Source of the DNA: Pseudomonas sp. PDM16
Lineage (GTDB): Bacteria; Pseudomonadota; Gammaproteobacteria; Pseudomonadales; Pseudomonadaceae
DNA length: 64,000 nt
Assembly (NCBI RefSeq): GCF_014851865.1
Contig: NZ_JACVAM010000008.1
Span: forward strand, 62,001 to 126,000
Direction of reading: 5' to 3'
The notes below the pieces were generated by a model. That model was not told the DNA's origin. It did no database searches and worked only from the letters and a program-made list of their open reading frames with translations. Both the position numbers and the translations under genes were made by a program. The stretch's first letter is position 1, and every line of letters starts with the position of its first letter. Shown here one piece after another: positions 16,997 through 25,293 of this stretch.

Positions 16997-17767
16997 TTAT
17001 TCGGCGATTTGTAACTTGCGGGCCTCGCGGTATACGTAACGCACTTTCTCGTATTCGAACGGGCTGTTCAGCTGGCCATAGCGGAAGTTGGTGGTGTTAC
17101 GGGTATCGATCGCCCGCAACAGGGTGATTTCCGGATGGTCGTTGCTGACTTCGGCCACATTGAGGTAGTTGATCTGATTCTCGGCGACGAAGTCGAACAC
17201 CCGGCCGCCTGTGTCGCGTAGGTTGGATGGGCCGAGCAGCGGCAGCATGACGTAAGGGCCGTCCGGCACACCGTAGAAGCCTAGGGTCTGACCGAAGTCT
17301 TCGTTCTGCTTGAGCAAGCCGATGCGGCTGGCCGGGTCCCACAATCCGGCGACGCCGACCGTGGTGTTGACCAGCAGGCGTCCAGTGGTTTGCAGCGAGC
17401 GCTTACCCTTGAACTGCAGCAGACTGTTGAGCAGGTTGGGCACGTCGCCCAGGTTGCCGAAGAAGTTGCTTACTCCGCTGCGCACCAAGCTCGGCGTCAC
17501 GTAGCGATAGCCACGTACCACCGGCAGGAACACCCATTCGTCGAAGCGGTAGTTGAAGTGATAGACCCGGCGATTCCAAGACTCCCAGGGGTCGTAGACG
17601 TGCAGCGCACCGAGAGTCGAGCGCTCGAACTCGCGCTGGTCCAGGTAGGGGTTGAACTGCAGCTGTTCCAGCGGATTGGTGAAGCCGTCCGCATCGGGTG
17701 TCGTATCGGCATGCGCCACGACAGAGGCGAGTAACAGGGCGAGCGAGAGAGTCCATTTTCTAGCCAC
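16997..17767 (-). CDS. mlaA: Outer-membrane lipid asymmetry protein MlaA (VacJ)
   Basis: A 256-residue protein that removes mislocalised phospholipids from the outer leaflet and hands them to MlaC. Residues 1-20 are an export signal. Family motifs include DPWESWNRRVYHFNY, GVSNFFGNLGDVPNLLNSLLQ (in parts), the RLLVNTTVGVAGLWDPAS segment and GPSNLRDTGG. It has no lipobox cysteine, although many MlaA proteins are lipoproteins, so this version would be anchored only by its fold or by porin contacts. The GTG start at 17767 overlaps the stop of the upstream hydrolase (GTGGCTAG) and has GGAG seven bases before it. Confidence 0.9.
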   Translation of the reverse strand: MARKWTLSLALLLASVVAHADTTPDADGFTNPLEQLQFNPYLDQREFERSTLGALHVYDPWESWNRRVYHFNYRFDEWVFLPVVRGYRYVTPSLVRSGVSNFFGNLGDVPNLLNSLLQFKGKRSLQTTGRLLVNTTVGVAGLWDPASRIGLLKQNEDFGQTLGFYGVPDGPYVMLPLLGPSNLRDTGGRVFDFVAENQINYLNVAEVSNDHPEITLLRAIDTRNTTNFRYGQLNSPFEYEKVRYVYREARKLQIAE

Positions 17768-19058
17768 GGAAGAACTCCAGCATGGCGTCGCTGTTGACGC
17801 GGTAGTTGAGGTTGCCGCAGTGCCCACCACGCGGATACAGAGTCAGGCGCTCGCCGAAGGTGCGCCGCAGGAAGCCCAGGTCTCCGGGCCCGAGAATCAG
17901 GTCGTCGGCGTTGTGCATCACCGCGACCTTGGGGCTCTTCTTCAGGTAGTTCTCCAGCGCGTACAGGCTGACCTCGTCAACCAGCTGCAGTAGGCTGCCG
18001 CCGTCGTATTTCTCGCGCCAGTAGGGCATCAGTTGCTCGACGATGTAGCAGTCGAAGTCGCACTGCAGAGCGCGCTTGAAGAAGGGTGTGAGGCTGGTGC
18101 CTTCCGTGATCGGGTAGCGCGGTGGGGTGATCAGGCCGCGGCGGTTGATCAGGTCGGCGGTGAAGGCCATGTCTGACACGGAGAAGCGGAACGAACTGCC
18201 GATCAACATGGCCAGTTGCTCGTTGCTGAGCTTCTGTCCGGATTGCTGGAAGTCATAGAGCAGGGCGTCGTTCAGATCGATGTGGCCCTGTTCCTCGAAG
18301 TAACGGGTCAGCTTGGTGAGGATCAGTTCGAAGTAGGTAGTGCTGTCGTCGATACCGGCTACCCGGGTCTGCACCAGGCGGTCCAGGTTGGTTACCGAGG
18401 TGTACAGGTTGACCGGTGGGTTGAGTAGCAGCACGCGTTTGAAGTTGAAGCTGCGCAGGCGCTCGTCCAGTTCGCTGACGAAGGCGGCATTGAGCGCGCC
18501 GAGGCTGTAGCCGGTGAGGTGGAACTCGCTGATGTCCAGTTCCGGGTGCTGGGCTCGCACAGCCATCATCACCCGGTACAGGTCTTCGGCGTCGTGCTTG
18601 GAGAGCCCCGGTGTGGCGGTACGCGATGCGGCGCTCATGAAGTCGTAGCTGGTCGGCGAGGACAGCTGCACCACATGGTAGCCGGCACCATAGAACAGAC
18701 GCTTGAGGTCTTCTGTCTTGCCGCTGGCAAAGCTGGCACCGGTGCCGGAAATGATGAAGATCAGCGGTGCTCGCTCGCTCTGGCGGGCCAGGCGATAGCG
18801 CAGCTTCTTCACCGGCCAGAAGTTGTCCGGTAGCTCGAACTCGCGCTCGGGGCGCAGCTTGAGGTCATAGTCGGCCTGGTCGATATCGTCGTCGGTTGGT
18901 ACTTGAGGGCGTAGTTCCGGCGGCGTGGTGGCGATGGTCGCCTCGAATGGGTTGGCCAGCGGGTAGCCGTAGCTGGCGACATCGATGTCGGCGGCCAGCG
19001 CTGGCGCACCGAGCACCAGGCCGCTGAGCAAGGCAGCAAAAAGGGAAAGGCGAGACAT
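17760..19058 (-). CDS. Exported alpha/beta hydrolase coupled to mlaA
   Basis: A 432-residue protein with a signal peptide (1-22). The hydrolase core contains the strand and oxyanion region LIFIISGTGASFASGKTE (read in parts), the nucleophile elbow GYSLGA, a late aspartate region NADDLILGPGD and a C-terminal histidine in YPRGGHCGNL. It is probably a periplasmic serine hydrolase acting on lipids or esters. It overlaps mlaA by eight bases, so a role in handling phospholipids removed from the outer membrane is a reasonable inference. The upstream gap 19059-19137 may hold its promoter. Confidence 0.82.
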   Translation of the reverse strand: MSRLSLFAALLSGLVLGAPALAADIDVASYGYPLANPFEATIATTPPELRPQVPTDDDIDQADYDLKLRPEREFELPDNFWPVKKLRYRLARQSERAPLIFIISGTGASFASGKTEDLKRLFYGAGYHVVQLSSPTSYDFMSAASRTATPGLSKHDAEDLYRVMMAVRAQHPELDISEFHLTGYSLGALNAAFVSELDERLRSFNFKRVLLLNPPVNLYTSVTNLDRLVQTRVAGIDDSTTYFELILTKLTRYFEEQGHIDLNDALLYDFQQSGQKLSNEQLAMLIGSSFRFSVSDMAFTADLINRRGLITPPRYPITEGTSLTPFFKRALQCDFDCYIVEQLMPYWREKYDGGSLLQLVDEVSLYALENYLKKSPKVAVMHNADDLILGPGDLGFLRRTFGERLTLYPRGGHCGNLNYRVNSDAMLEFFRG

Positions 19059-19137
19059 GGCCGAATTCCTTGGCGAAGGACTGCTGAAGTGAATACTGGG
19101 GTTCTGACAAGTGCAAGCGTTGGGAGTGCCGTTTCGT

Positions 19138-19704
19138 TTACTCGACCGAACTGAGGCCTTCTACCCAGATCAGTTCACAAGCCCCTTCGCCAGTATCCTC
19201 GCGGCTTAGCGAGCTCTGCCAGCGGAAGCCATCGTCGCCATCCACTCGCACCAGTTGCCCGCTCAGGACGATACGCTGGCCGGGCTCGACCTGTTTCAGG
19301 GCTCTGGCCACAGTGTCGTTGGCAGGGATCAGGTGCATGTTGGCGCTGTGGGTCTCGATCTCGCGGCGTGGAATCGGGAATTCTTCGGCGCGCCAGCGGT
19401 ACCAGCGATTGGATTGGCTGATGTCGATGCGCGCCAGTACCTGCGGGTCGGCCATCGGTCCCCAGCCCAGAGCCAGGTCGGTGGGAGATACGCGGGCGCC
19501 GCGATCGAAGCGATAGTCCTCGCGGCTCAGCACCAGAGCCTCGAGCTCGAACGGTTCGAGTGGGGTGATGGCGTGGCCGTTCAACTGGATGATGCCGCCC
19601 GGCATCGTCTGCCGTGGCGTTTCGGCTGGTGGATGTAGCCATTGCCAGCCGAACGCCAGGACGATCAGCATGCACGCAGTGGCTAAGAGGCGGTGAGTGT
19701 TCAT
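19138..19704 (-). CDS. Conserved hypothetical membrane-anchored protein
   Basis: A 188-residue protein with one N-terminal membrane segment (about 5-22, LLATACMLIVLAFGWQWL) and a periplasmic domain. The domain has pieces ALGWGPMADPQVL, ISQSNRWYRWRAEEFPIP and IVLSGQLVRVDG, a beta-rich, possibly OB-like layout. No known family is recognised. It lies 79 bases upstream of the exported hydrolase on the same strand and may belong to the same transcription unit as mlaA. Confidence 0.7.
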   Translation of the reverse strand: MNTHRLLATACMLIVLAFGWQWLHPPAETPRQTMPGGIIQLNGHAITPLEPFELEALVLSREDYRFDRGARVSPTDLALGWGPMADPQVLARIDISQSNRWYRWRAEEFPIPRREIETHSANMHLIPANDTVARALKQVEPGQRIVLSGQLVRVDGDDGFRWQSSLSREDTGEGACELIWVEGLSSVE

Positions 19705-19787
19705 GAGTGAATTCTAGGACCCCGGTCTTGCGCTCGGGCGCGAGCGGATTAAGCTGAGCGCCTTTTTCGGACCACCGGAGCGATGAG

Positions 19788-20156
19788 ATGTCCCGCCATT
19801 TTCCCCTTCTGCTGTTGCTGTTGGCGCTGCCATTGTGGCTTGCAGCCAGCTATGGCGTGCGCTTCGCCCTGATGGAGGATGGCCAGTGGGTGGGGGCCTG
19901 CGTGGAGCAGGCAACGCGCTGGGAATGCCAGGTACGCGCGGGACTGGGTTACCTGATTCACTTTCGGGTGATCGCCGGGGTCGCTCTGGCGCTGGCCTTG
20001 GTCGGATTCGTCGCACCGGGCAAGGTGGGCAAGGTGCTGGCGGGACTGGCGCTGTTCTTCGCCATTCCGGCACTGGTGTTGTACAGCGCCAGTCTGGCGG
20101 TATTTGCTCTGGTGCTGGCCGGCTTGCGCTTGGTGCGGGCTCCGCGCGCGGTCTGA
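19788..20156 (+). CDS. Small integral membrane protein
   Basis: A 122-residue protein with about three hydrophobic segments (residues 5-25, 58-80 and 85-115) and a short periplasmic loop containing two cysteines (GACVEQATRWECQ). Its ATG at 19788 has GGAGCGATGAG upstream. The family is unknown to me. It is convergent with the next gene, four bases away. Confidence 0.65.
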   Translation: MSRHFPLLLLLLALPLWLAASYGVRFALMEDGQWVGACVEQATRWECQVRAGLGYLIHFRVIAGVALALALVGFVAPGKVGKVLAGLALFFAIPALVLYSASLAVFALVLAGLRLVRAPRAV

Positions 20157-20160
20157 TTTC

Positions 20161-20565
20161 TTAGCACCGGGTAGCCGGGCAAGGCACCGCCGCTCCCGGT
20201 TGCAGGCGCACGATCTGCTGAGGTGTCTGGTAAGGCGTGAGCTCGGTACTCTTGCCCGGTGCGGTCACGCACCTTTCCCAGTAGTAAACCAGGCGGCCGT
20301 GCATGAACAGCACCTCGGTCTGCCACTCATGCCGGCTGGCGAAGCGGGCAATCCCATTGGTATCTGTCATCTGAGTCGCGTGCGATTGCTCGATTGGCGT
20401 CGGATGGGCGCGGCCGATCAGCGTCACACTGGCGCCGGTCAGGGGTAGGCCTTGTTCGTCCAGCACCCTCAACTCTGCTTCGGGCTGGATGGTGCGATAG
20501 GCGGGGTAAGGCACGCAGGTGCTCAGACCAAGGGCCGTGAGCGCCACAAGCAGCCGCTTGGGCAT
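20161..20565 (-). CDS. Small exported protein with carboxypeptidase-regulatory-like domain
   Basis: A 134-residue protein with an N-terminal signal ending in GLSTC. Cys17 might be lipidated, but threonine just before it is unusual for a lipobox. The mature part contains a beta-sandwich motif (LRVLDEQGLPLTGASVTLIG) like carboxypeptidase regulatory or Ig-like folds. Three further cysteines lie near the C-terminus (ERCVTAP, VPCPATRC). The ATG at 20565 has GAGGGG eight bases upstream. It is 14 bases from the GH17 gene, probably in an operon. Confidence 0.65.
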   Translation of the reverse strand: MPKRLLVALTALGLSTCVPYPAYRTIQPEAELRVLDEQGLPLTGASVTLIGRAHPTPIEQSHATQMTDTNGIARFASRHEWQTEVLFMHGRLVYYWERCVTAPGKSTELTPYQTPQQIVRLQPGAAVPCPATRC

Positions 20566-20579
20566 CCTTGCCCCTCGGT

Positions 20580-22133
20580 TCAGGTGCGCGAAAGACGCAG
20601 GCTGCGCCACAGGGCGACGACCAGCAGGGAACAGGTCAGCGCCCAGCCGACTGCCTGCAGGTTGTGCAGTCCTTCCTGATACAACTGCGGGGCAATACCG
20701 GCACCGATGATGATGGTCAACAGGGCTATCTCGCGGCGTGGGGCACGTACCGGGCGGCACAGGTAGACCAGTGCCGGCAGCAGCAGAGCCAGACTCGGGA
20801 AGCTGCGATAGCGCGAGTCGAATACCAGACCGAGCATCAGCACCGCGCCGGCGAAGCCTGCCGCGGCCAGCCACCAGCCGCCACGGGTTTCCAGCCAGGC
20901 GAAGACGCGTTCGCGCCAGCCAACACGGGCCGACAGGGCCAGCACGGCATGGGCCAGCACCAGCAGGTTGAGGCCAAGCAGGACTGCGGCCCACAGCCAT
21001 TCGCTCCAGTAGCGGCTGGTTATCAGTGCCAACTCGCTCCAGCCCAGCGTGCAGGCGGCACCGAAGGTGGCGGTAAAGGGCAGCAGCAGGGCGGCGCGGG
21101 TCGATGCCGGGCGGCCGGCGAGGATCAGTGCGGCGAGCAGCAACAGGCCGCTGGCACCCAGCCACAGTGGCCAGTGCGGCAGGTTGGAAACCGGGCCGGC
21201 GAGTATGCCCTTGTCCTGGCGGTCGGCGTCGAACAGGCCCCAGTAGCCGCCGACGGCACCTTCGCTGTCGCGCTTCCATGGCTGGTCGAAAGCCTCGATC
21301 AGGTTGTAGTGCCAGTCATTCTCCTCCGCCATCTTGACGAAGCCGCGAATGAACAGTGCCTCGTTGACCCGGCTCGGCAGTGCCGTCTCGCGTTGGCGCC
21401 CTTCGCTGGGCCAGCCGGTTTCGCCGATCAGGATATCCTTGGGGGCGTAGGCGTTGCCGAAGGTGCGGCGCACGTTGGCGACCTGGTTCAGTGCGGCGTC
21501 GATGCCGGTGGGGTCGTCTTCCCAGTAAGGCAGCAGGTGGATGGTGATGAAGTCCACCGCCGGCGCCACTTCCGGGTACTGCAGCCAGAACTCCCAGACG
21601 TCAGCGTAGGTGACTGGCTGCTCGACTTCGGCCTTGACCCGTTCGATCAGCTTGACCAGCTGGCCGCCGGTGACCTCCTTGCGCAGCAGGGCCTCGTTGC
21701 CGACGATCACGGCTTCGATCACGTCCGGGTTGGCTTTGGCATTGGCGATCAGCGCTGCGATCTCTCGTTCGGTATCCACCGGGTTGCTGCTGACCCAGGC
21801 GCCGGCGAGCAGCTTCAGCCCATGCTTGCGAGCCAGTTCGGGCAGTGCTTCCAGTCCGATCTGCGAGTAAGTGCGGACGCATTCGAAGCGTGTGGCCAGT
21901 TGTGCAAAGTCGATTTCCACCTGCTCGCGACGGATCTGTAGCGGCTGGTCGAAGGGCGACTGGTCCTTGCCGAATGGCGTGTAGGAAGCGCACTGCAGCT
22001 TGTGCGTAGCGCTGGCCACGTCGCTCAGCTCAACAGGGCGACCGACGCCATACCAGGCAGCGCTGAGTGCCGAGAGCGCGATCAGGAGGGCAAACAGGTA
22101 GGGCAGAGCAACGGCGCGCGGGCTAGAGGTCAT
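20580..22133 (-). CDS. Membrane-bound GH17 beta-1,3-glucan enzyme (glucosyltransferase-like)
   Basis: A 517-residue protein. One membrane segment lies at 8-28, followed by a GH17 TIM-barrel-like domain (about 45-310) with acid/base Glu147 (VGNEALL) and nucleophile Glu238 (IGETGWPSEG). Six to eight hydrophobic helices occupy 320-510. Related Pseudomonas and Azotobacter enzymes are glucanosyltransferases that elongate or branch beta-1,3-glucans. A role in periplasmic or cyclic glucan modification is inferred from that. Confidence 0.86.
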   Translation of the reverse strand: MTSSPRAVALPYLFALLIALSALSAAWYGVGRPVELSDVASATHKLQCASYTPFGKDQSPFDQPLQIRREQVEIDFAQLATRFECVRTYSQIGLEALPELARKHGLKLLAGAWVSSNPVDTEREIAALIANAKANPDVIEAVIVGNEALLRKEVTGGQLVKLIERVKAEVEQPVTYADVWEFWLQYPEVAPAVDFITIHLLPYWEDDPTGIDAALNQVANVRRTFGNAYAPKDILIGETGWPSEGRQRETALPSRVNEALFIRGFVKMAEENDWHYNLIEAFDQPWKRDSEGAVGGYWGLFDADRQDKGILAGPVSNLPHWPLWLGASGLLLLAALILAGRPASTRAALLLPFTATFGAACTLGWSELALITSRYWSEWLWAAVLLGLNLLVLAHAVLALSARVGWRERVFAWLETRGGWWLAAAGFAGAVLMLGLVFDSRYRSFPSLALLLPALVYLCRPVRAPRREIALLTIIIGAGIAPQLYQEGLHNLQAVGWALTCSLLVVALWRSLRLSRT

Positions 22134-22212
22134 GTCGGTTGCGGATGCGAGAGGGCAGGGCCGGGCATCTTAGCGGAGCCGGGCGCCGGCGGACAGCCGG
22201 GTTAAGGGCTGC

Positions 22213-22437
22213 TCAGGCGTGATGATGCAACCAGGCGTGTTTGGGGATTTCTTGATGGACTTTGCCCGGCTCCTCGAAGCGCTTCCAGATCTTTTCGTGG
22301 AAGTAAAAACCTACCGAGTTGCACAGCGGCTCCACGGCTGCGACCAGCCCGCCCACGGCGATGCTGCCGGTAAGGGCGTAGGTGACGCTGAAGGCGATGC
22401 AGAAGTGCATGAGGGTGAAAGTCACTGTCTTGAGCAT
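22213..22437 (-). CDS. DUF2061 family small membrane protein
   Basis: A 74-residue protein with two membrane segments (about 4-24 and 29-48) and the family marks THFxxAFxVxYALTGS (seen as MHFCIAFSVTYALTGS) and GFYFHEKIWKR. No function has been established. The ATG at 22437 has GAGGTG just upstream, and a Fur-box-like sequence lies 13-32 bases upstream of it. It is downstream of, and convergent with, no other gene. It has its own short promoter region. Confidence 0.8.
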   Translation of the reverse strand: MLKTVTFTLMHFCIAFSVTYALTGSIAVGGLVAAVEPLCNSVGFYFHEKIWKRFEEPGKVHQEIPKHAWLHHHA

Positions 22438-22449
22438 GGCGCACCTCGA

Positions 22450-22469
22450 TGAATGAGAATTGTTCTTTC
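22450..22469 (-). promoter_or_regulatory. Possible Fur box upstream of the DUF2061 gene
   Basis: On the plus strand, AATGAGAATTGTTCTT matches the core of the 19-base Fur consensus (AATGATAATCATTATC) at 11 of 16 positions. It lies immediately upstream of the ribosome site of the DUF2061 gene. This is a match by eye only. Confidence 0.35.
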
Positions 22470-22538
22470 TTGCTGTGCACATTAGCGCTGGCCGCCAAGG
22501 TCGTGAAATCGGCCCTGCCCATGGTTTCGATAGTTATG

Positions 22539-24764
22539 CTATATCGATTTTAGGTAATCGATTTTATCTGGATAGTGTTCCGTCGGCAGCAAGGCACTGG
22601 CGACGAGGCCTTTCTCGAAGTCCGTCAGGAATTGAGCCAGGACATCCAGTGGCAGCGGCTTGCTGAGCAAATAGCCCTGCATGTAGTCGCAACCCAGCTG
22701 ACGCAGGAAGGCCAGTTGCTCGGCATTCTCCACGCCTTCCGCAACCACCTGTAGGTTGAGGGTGTGGGCCATGCCGACGATGGCCTGGACGATCTGACGG
22801 TCGGCATTGTCACTGGGCAGGTCGAGCATGAAGGATCGGTCGATCTTCAGCGTGTCGAGCGGCAGGCGCTTGAGATAGGCAAGGGACGAGTAGCCGGTGC
22901 CGAAGTCGTCGATGGAGATACCCACGCCAAGATCGCGGATGCGTTGCAGCAGGGTGAGGGCCTGATTGACGTTGCTCATCAGGGCATTCTCGGTGACTTC
23001 CAGTTCCAGGCGCTGGGCACGAAGGTCGGAGGCTTTGAGTGCGCGGGCGACCTCGTCCGGCAGGTCGTCATGGCTGAGGTTGAGTGCCGAGCAGTTCACC
23101 GCTACGCGCAGGTCGTGGTTTGCGTGTTTCTGGCCGAGCTGGCGCAGATCGTGACAGGCACGCCGCAGTACCCAGGCATCCAGCTCGCCGATGAAGCCGT
23201 TGGCCTCGGCGATGCCGATAAAGCGGTCGGGGCTTAACAGGCCCAGACGTGGATGCTCCCAGCGAACCAGAGCTTCCAGCTTGCCGATACGCCCGCTGCC
23301 GAGATCGAGGATCGGCTGGTAGTACAGGAGCAGACCGTGGTCCTTCTTCAGGGCTTGGCGTAGCTCCTCCTCCAGCTCAAGTTCCATGCTTGCCTTGTTG
23401 CGCAGGTGTTCGCTGAAGAAGTGAACGGCGTTGCGGCCGCTGCCCTTGGACTGGTAGAGCGCAAGGTCGGCATGCTTGAGCAGCTCCTCGCAGGTCTCGC
23501 CGTCGCGAGGGTAGATGGCGATGCCGACGCTGGTGGTCATTACCATCTGGCGGCGAGCGAGGGTGATCGGCTTCTTCATTCGCGCCATGATCCGGCGTGC
23601 CAGGGTGCGGGCCTCTTCGATCCTGCCGAGGCTTACCAGGATGCAGAACTCGTCGCCGCCAAAGCGCGCTACCACGTCCTGATCACGCAGGGTGTGACGT
23701 ATGCGTTCGGCCACTTCCTTGAGCAACTGGTCGCCGGCGTCATGGCCGAGGCTGTCGTTGATCCGCTTGAAGTGGTCGATGTCGAGGAACATCAGGGCCA
23801 TGGCCTGGCCCTGCAGAGCATGGCTGCGCAGTTTCTCGGCGAACACCTCGTTGAACGAGCGGCGGTTGAGCAGGTTGGTCAGCGGGTCGTAGTGGGCGGC
23901 CTGCTGCAGCGAGGCGCGGGCCTGGTTGAGCTGACTGAGCAGCGAGTTGACCCGTAACAGATCACGTTCCTTGCGCTGCAGCTTGCGGTCGGCCCAGGCC
24001 GCGCCGAGGCCGCCGCCGATGGCGAGGAGAGCGATCAAGGCGATGCTCAGGCCCAGTTGCAGCGTGTTGGTCGTGCTCTGCAGCTGCAGTGGCGTACCCA
24101 GCGGCACCACCATCTCCAGCGCCCACATGCCGGTGAAGCGCATGGAGACGATTGCGCCGCCCATCACCAGGCTGGCGGCGATCCGCAACAGCTGGTGCAG
24201 CAGGCCTTCACGGCCGCGGAAGAACAGCGACAGCTGCAGTGCCGCGAGGCTGGCGACAATGGCGATGACCAATGACAGGGCAAAGAGACTGGGGCGGTAG
24301 TACAGCTGTGCTTCCGAGCGCATGGCGGCCATGCCGCTGTAGTGCATCAGACCGATGCCGATGCCTATGCACAGTGCCGCCTGCAGCCGTTGGCGCAGGG
24401 ACGGATTCGACTGGCTGAGCCCGGGCATGGCCAGCAGCGCGGCGAGTATCACCACCAGCAGCGAGAACACCGTGGTTGGCAGGTCATAGCTCACCGGTAC
24501 CGGTACCTGGAAGGCGAGCATGGCGATGAAGTGCATGCCCCACACGCCCCCGCCCAGGCTCAGCGCACCGACTGCGCACCAGTTGCGCCGCGCCTCGGCA
24601 CGCTCCGCGTGGCCTGCGCGCTCGGCGAAGCTGAGGGTGGCGTAGCCGGCGACGCAAGCGAGTAGATAGGACAGCACCACCAGCTCCATCGCATGGCTGC
24701 AGTCCAGCAGAATCTGTGCCCCATCGGGCTTTGAGGTGAGAAAGCGCAGACCCAGCCAATCCAT
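22539..24764 (-). CDS. MHYT-GGDEF-EAL cyclic-di-GMP protein (MucR/NbdA type)
   Basis: A 741-residue inner-membrane protein. Residues 20-250 are a seven-helix MHYT sensor. MHYT motifs 1 and 2 are MHFIAM (77-82) and MHYSGM (140-145), but the third reads MRFTGM (208-213), with Arg209 in place of His. A GGDEF domain (about 305-465) has an intact FGGDEF, and an EAL domain (about 480-735) has LEALVRW, DDFGTGYSS, KIDRSF and VAEGVE. Both catalytic domains look competent. In P. aeruginosa, MucR-type proteins supply cyclic-di-GMP for alginate and NbdA responds to NO. The ATG at 24764 has GAGG nine bases upstream. A TTG at 24794 is less likely. Confidence 0.9.
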   Translation of the reverse strand: MDWLGLRFLTSKPDGAQILLDCSHAMELVVLSYLLACVAGYATLSFAERAGHAERAEARRNWCAVGALSLGGGVWGMHFIAMLAFQVPVPVSYDLPTTVFSLLVVILAALLAMPGLSQSNPSLRQRLQAALCIGIGIGLMHYSGMAAMRSEAQLYYRPSLFALSLVIAIVASLAALQLSLFFRGREGLLHQLLRIAASLVMGGAIVSMRFTGMWALEMVVPLGTPLQLQSTTNTLQLGLSIALIALLAIGGGLGAAWADRKLQRKERDLLRVNSLLSQLNQARASLQQAAHYDPLTNLLNRRSFNEVFAEKLRSHALQGQAMALMFLDIDHFKRINDSLGHDAGDQLLKEVAERIRHTLRDQDVVARFGGDEFCILVSLGRIEEARTLARRIMARMKKPITLARRQMVMTTSVGIAIYPRDGETCEELLKHADLALYQSKGSGRNAVHFFSEHLRNKASMELELEEELRQALKKDHGLLLYYQPILDLGSGRIGKLEALVRWEHPRLGLLSPDRFIGIAEANGFIGELDAWVLRRACHDLRQLGQKHANHDLRVAVNCSALNLSHDDLPDEVARALKASDLRAQRLELEVTENALMSNVNQALTLLQRIRDLGVGISIDDFGTGYSSLAYLKRLPLDTLKIDRSFMLDLPSDNADRQIVQAIVGMAHTLNLQVVAEGVENAEQLAFLRQLGCDYMQGYLLSKPLPLDVLAQFLTDFEKGLVASALLPTEHYPDKIDYLKSI

Positions 24765-24868
24765 AGCAGGCGACCTCAAGGAAGGGGGATGCAAGGAGGG
24801 ACTACAGGCTCAGGAGTGATTGAGTATAGACGCTCGTGCCAGATGGCCAGGAGTGGCGCTCCACGGGG

Positions 24869-24912
24869 CTAAGACTTTGGTCGAGAAGGGCTGGGTGCTA
24901 CGACTAAGGTCG
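24869..24912 (+). promoter_or_regulatory. Repeated candidate operator upstream of yjcH-actP
   Basis: CTAAGACTTTGGTCG (24869-24883) and CTACGACTAAGGTCG (24898-24912) match at 12 of 15 positions and start 29 bases apart, close to three helical turns. The second sits within the palindrome ACGACTAAGGTCGT. They lie 70-113 bases before yjcH. Acetate genes in pseudomonads are controlled by the CrbS/CrbR (MxtR/ErdR) system. Assigning these sites to CrbR is inference. Confidence 0.45.
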
Positions 24913-24981
24913 TCTGTCTTGCCATGGCCGGCGCTCGCAGAGTGGCTCCACCCGTAACTCGTGCTGTGGAGGACAACAACA

Positions 24982-25293
24982 ATGAACGACAGCGTCTACA
25001 AGCGGATTGAGCAAAGTCCGCGCTTCCAAGAGTTGGTCGCCAAGCGCGACCGGTTCGCCTGGACCCTATCCGCCATCATGCTAGGCCTTTATGTAGCCTT
25101 CATCTTGCTGATCGCCTTCGATCCGCAACTGCTCGGTACCCGCATCAGCGATAACTCGCCGATGACCCTGGGTATCCCTCTGGGCGTTGGCCTGATCCTC
25201 TCGGCCTTCGTGCTGACAGGCATCTACGTCAAGCGTGCCAATGGCGAATTCGACCGCATGACCCAGGAAATCCTGGACGAGGTGCAGAAATGA
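24982..25293 (+). CDS. yjcH: DUF485 membrane protein YjcH
   Basis: A 103-residue inner-membrane protein with two transmembrane helices (about 28-48 and 64-84) and the DUF485 pattern RFQELVAKRDRFAW. It is always found upstream of actP, although its own role is not settled. The ATG at 24982 follows GGAGGAC. Its stop overlaps the start of actP (ATGA). Confidence 0.93.
   Translation: MNDSVYKRIEQSPRFQELVAKRDRFAWTLSAIMLGLYVAFILLIAFDPQLLGTRISDNSPMTLGIPLGVGLILSAFVLTGIYVKRANGEFDRMTQEILDEVQK

Noticed and set aside
20566..21279. Upstream extension of the small exported protein gene into the GH17 gene
   Set aside because: The extension is a shifted reading of the GH17 membrane region. A good ribosome site and signal peptide define the start at 20565.
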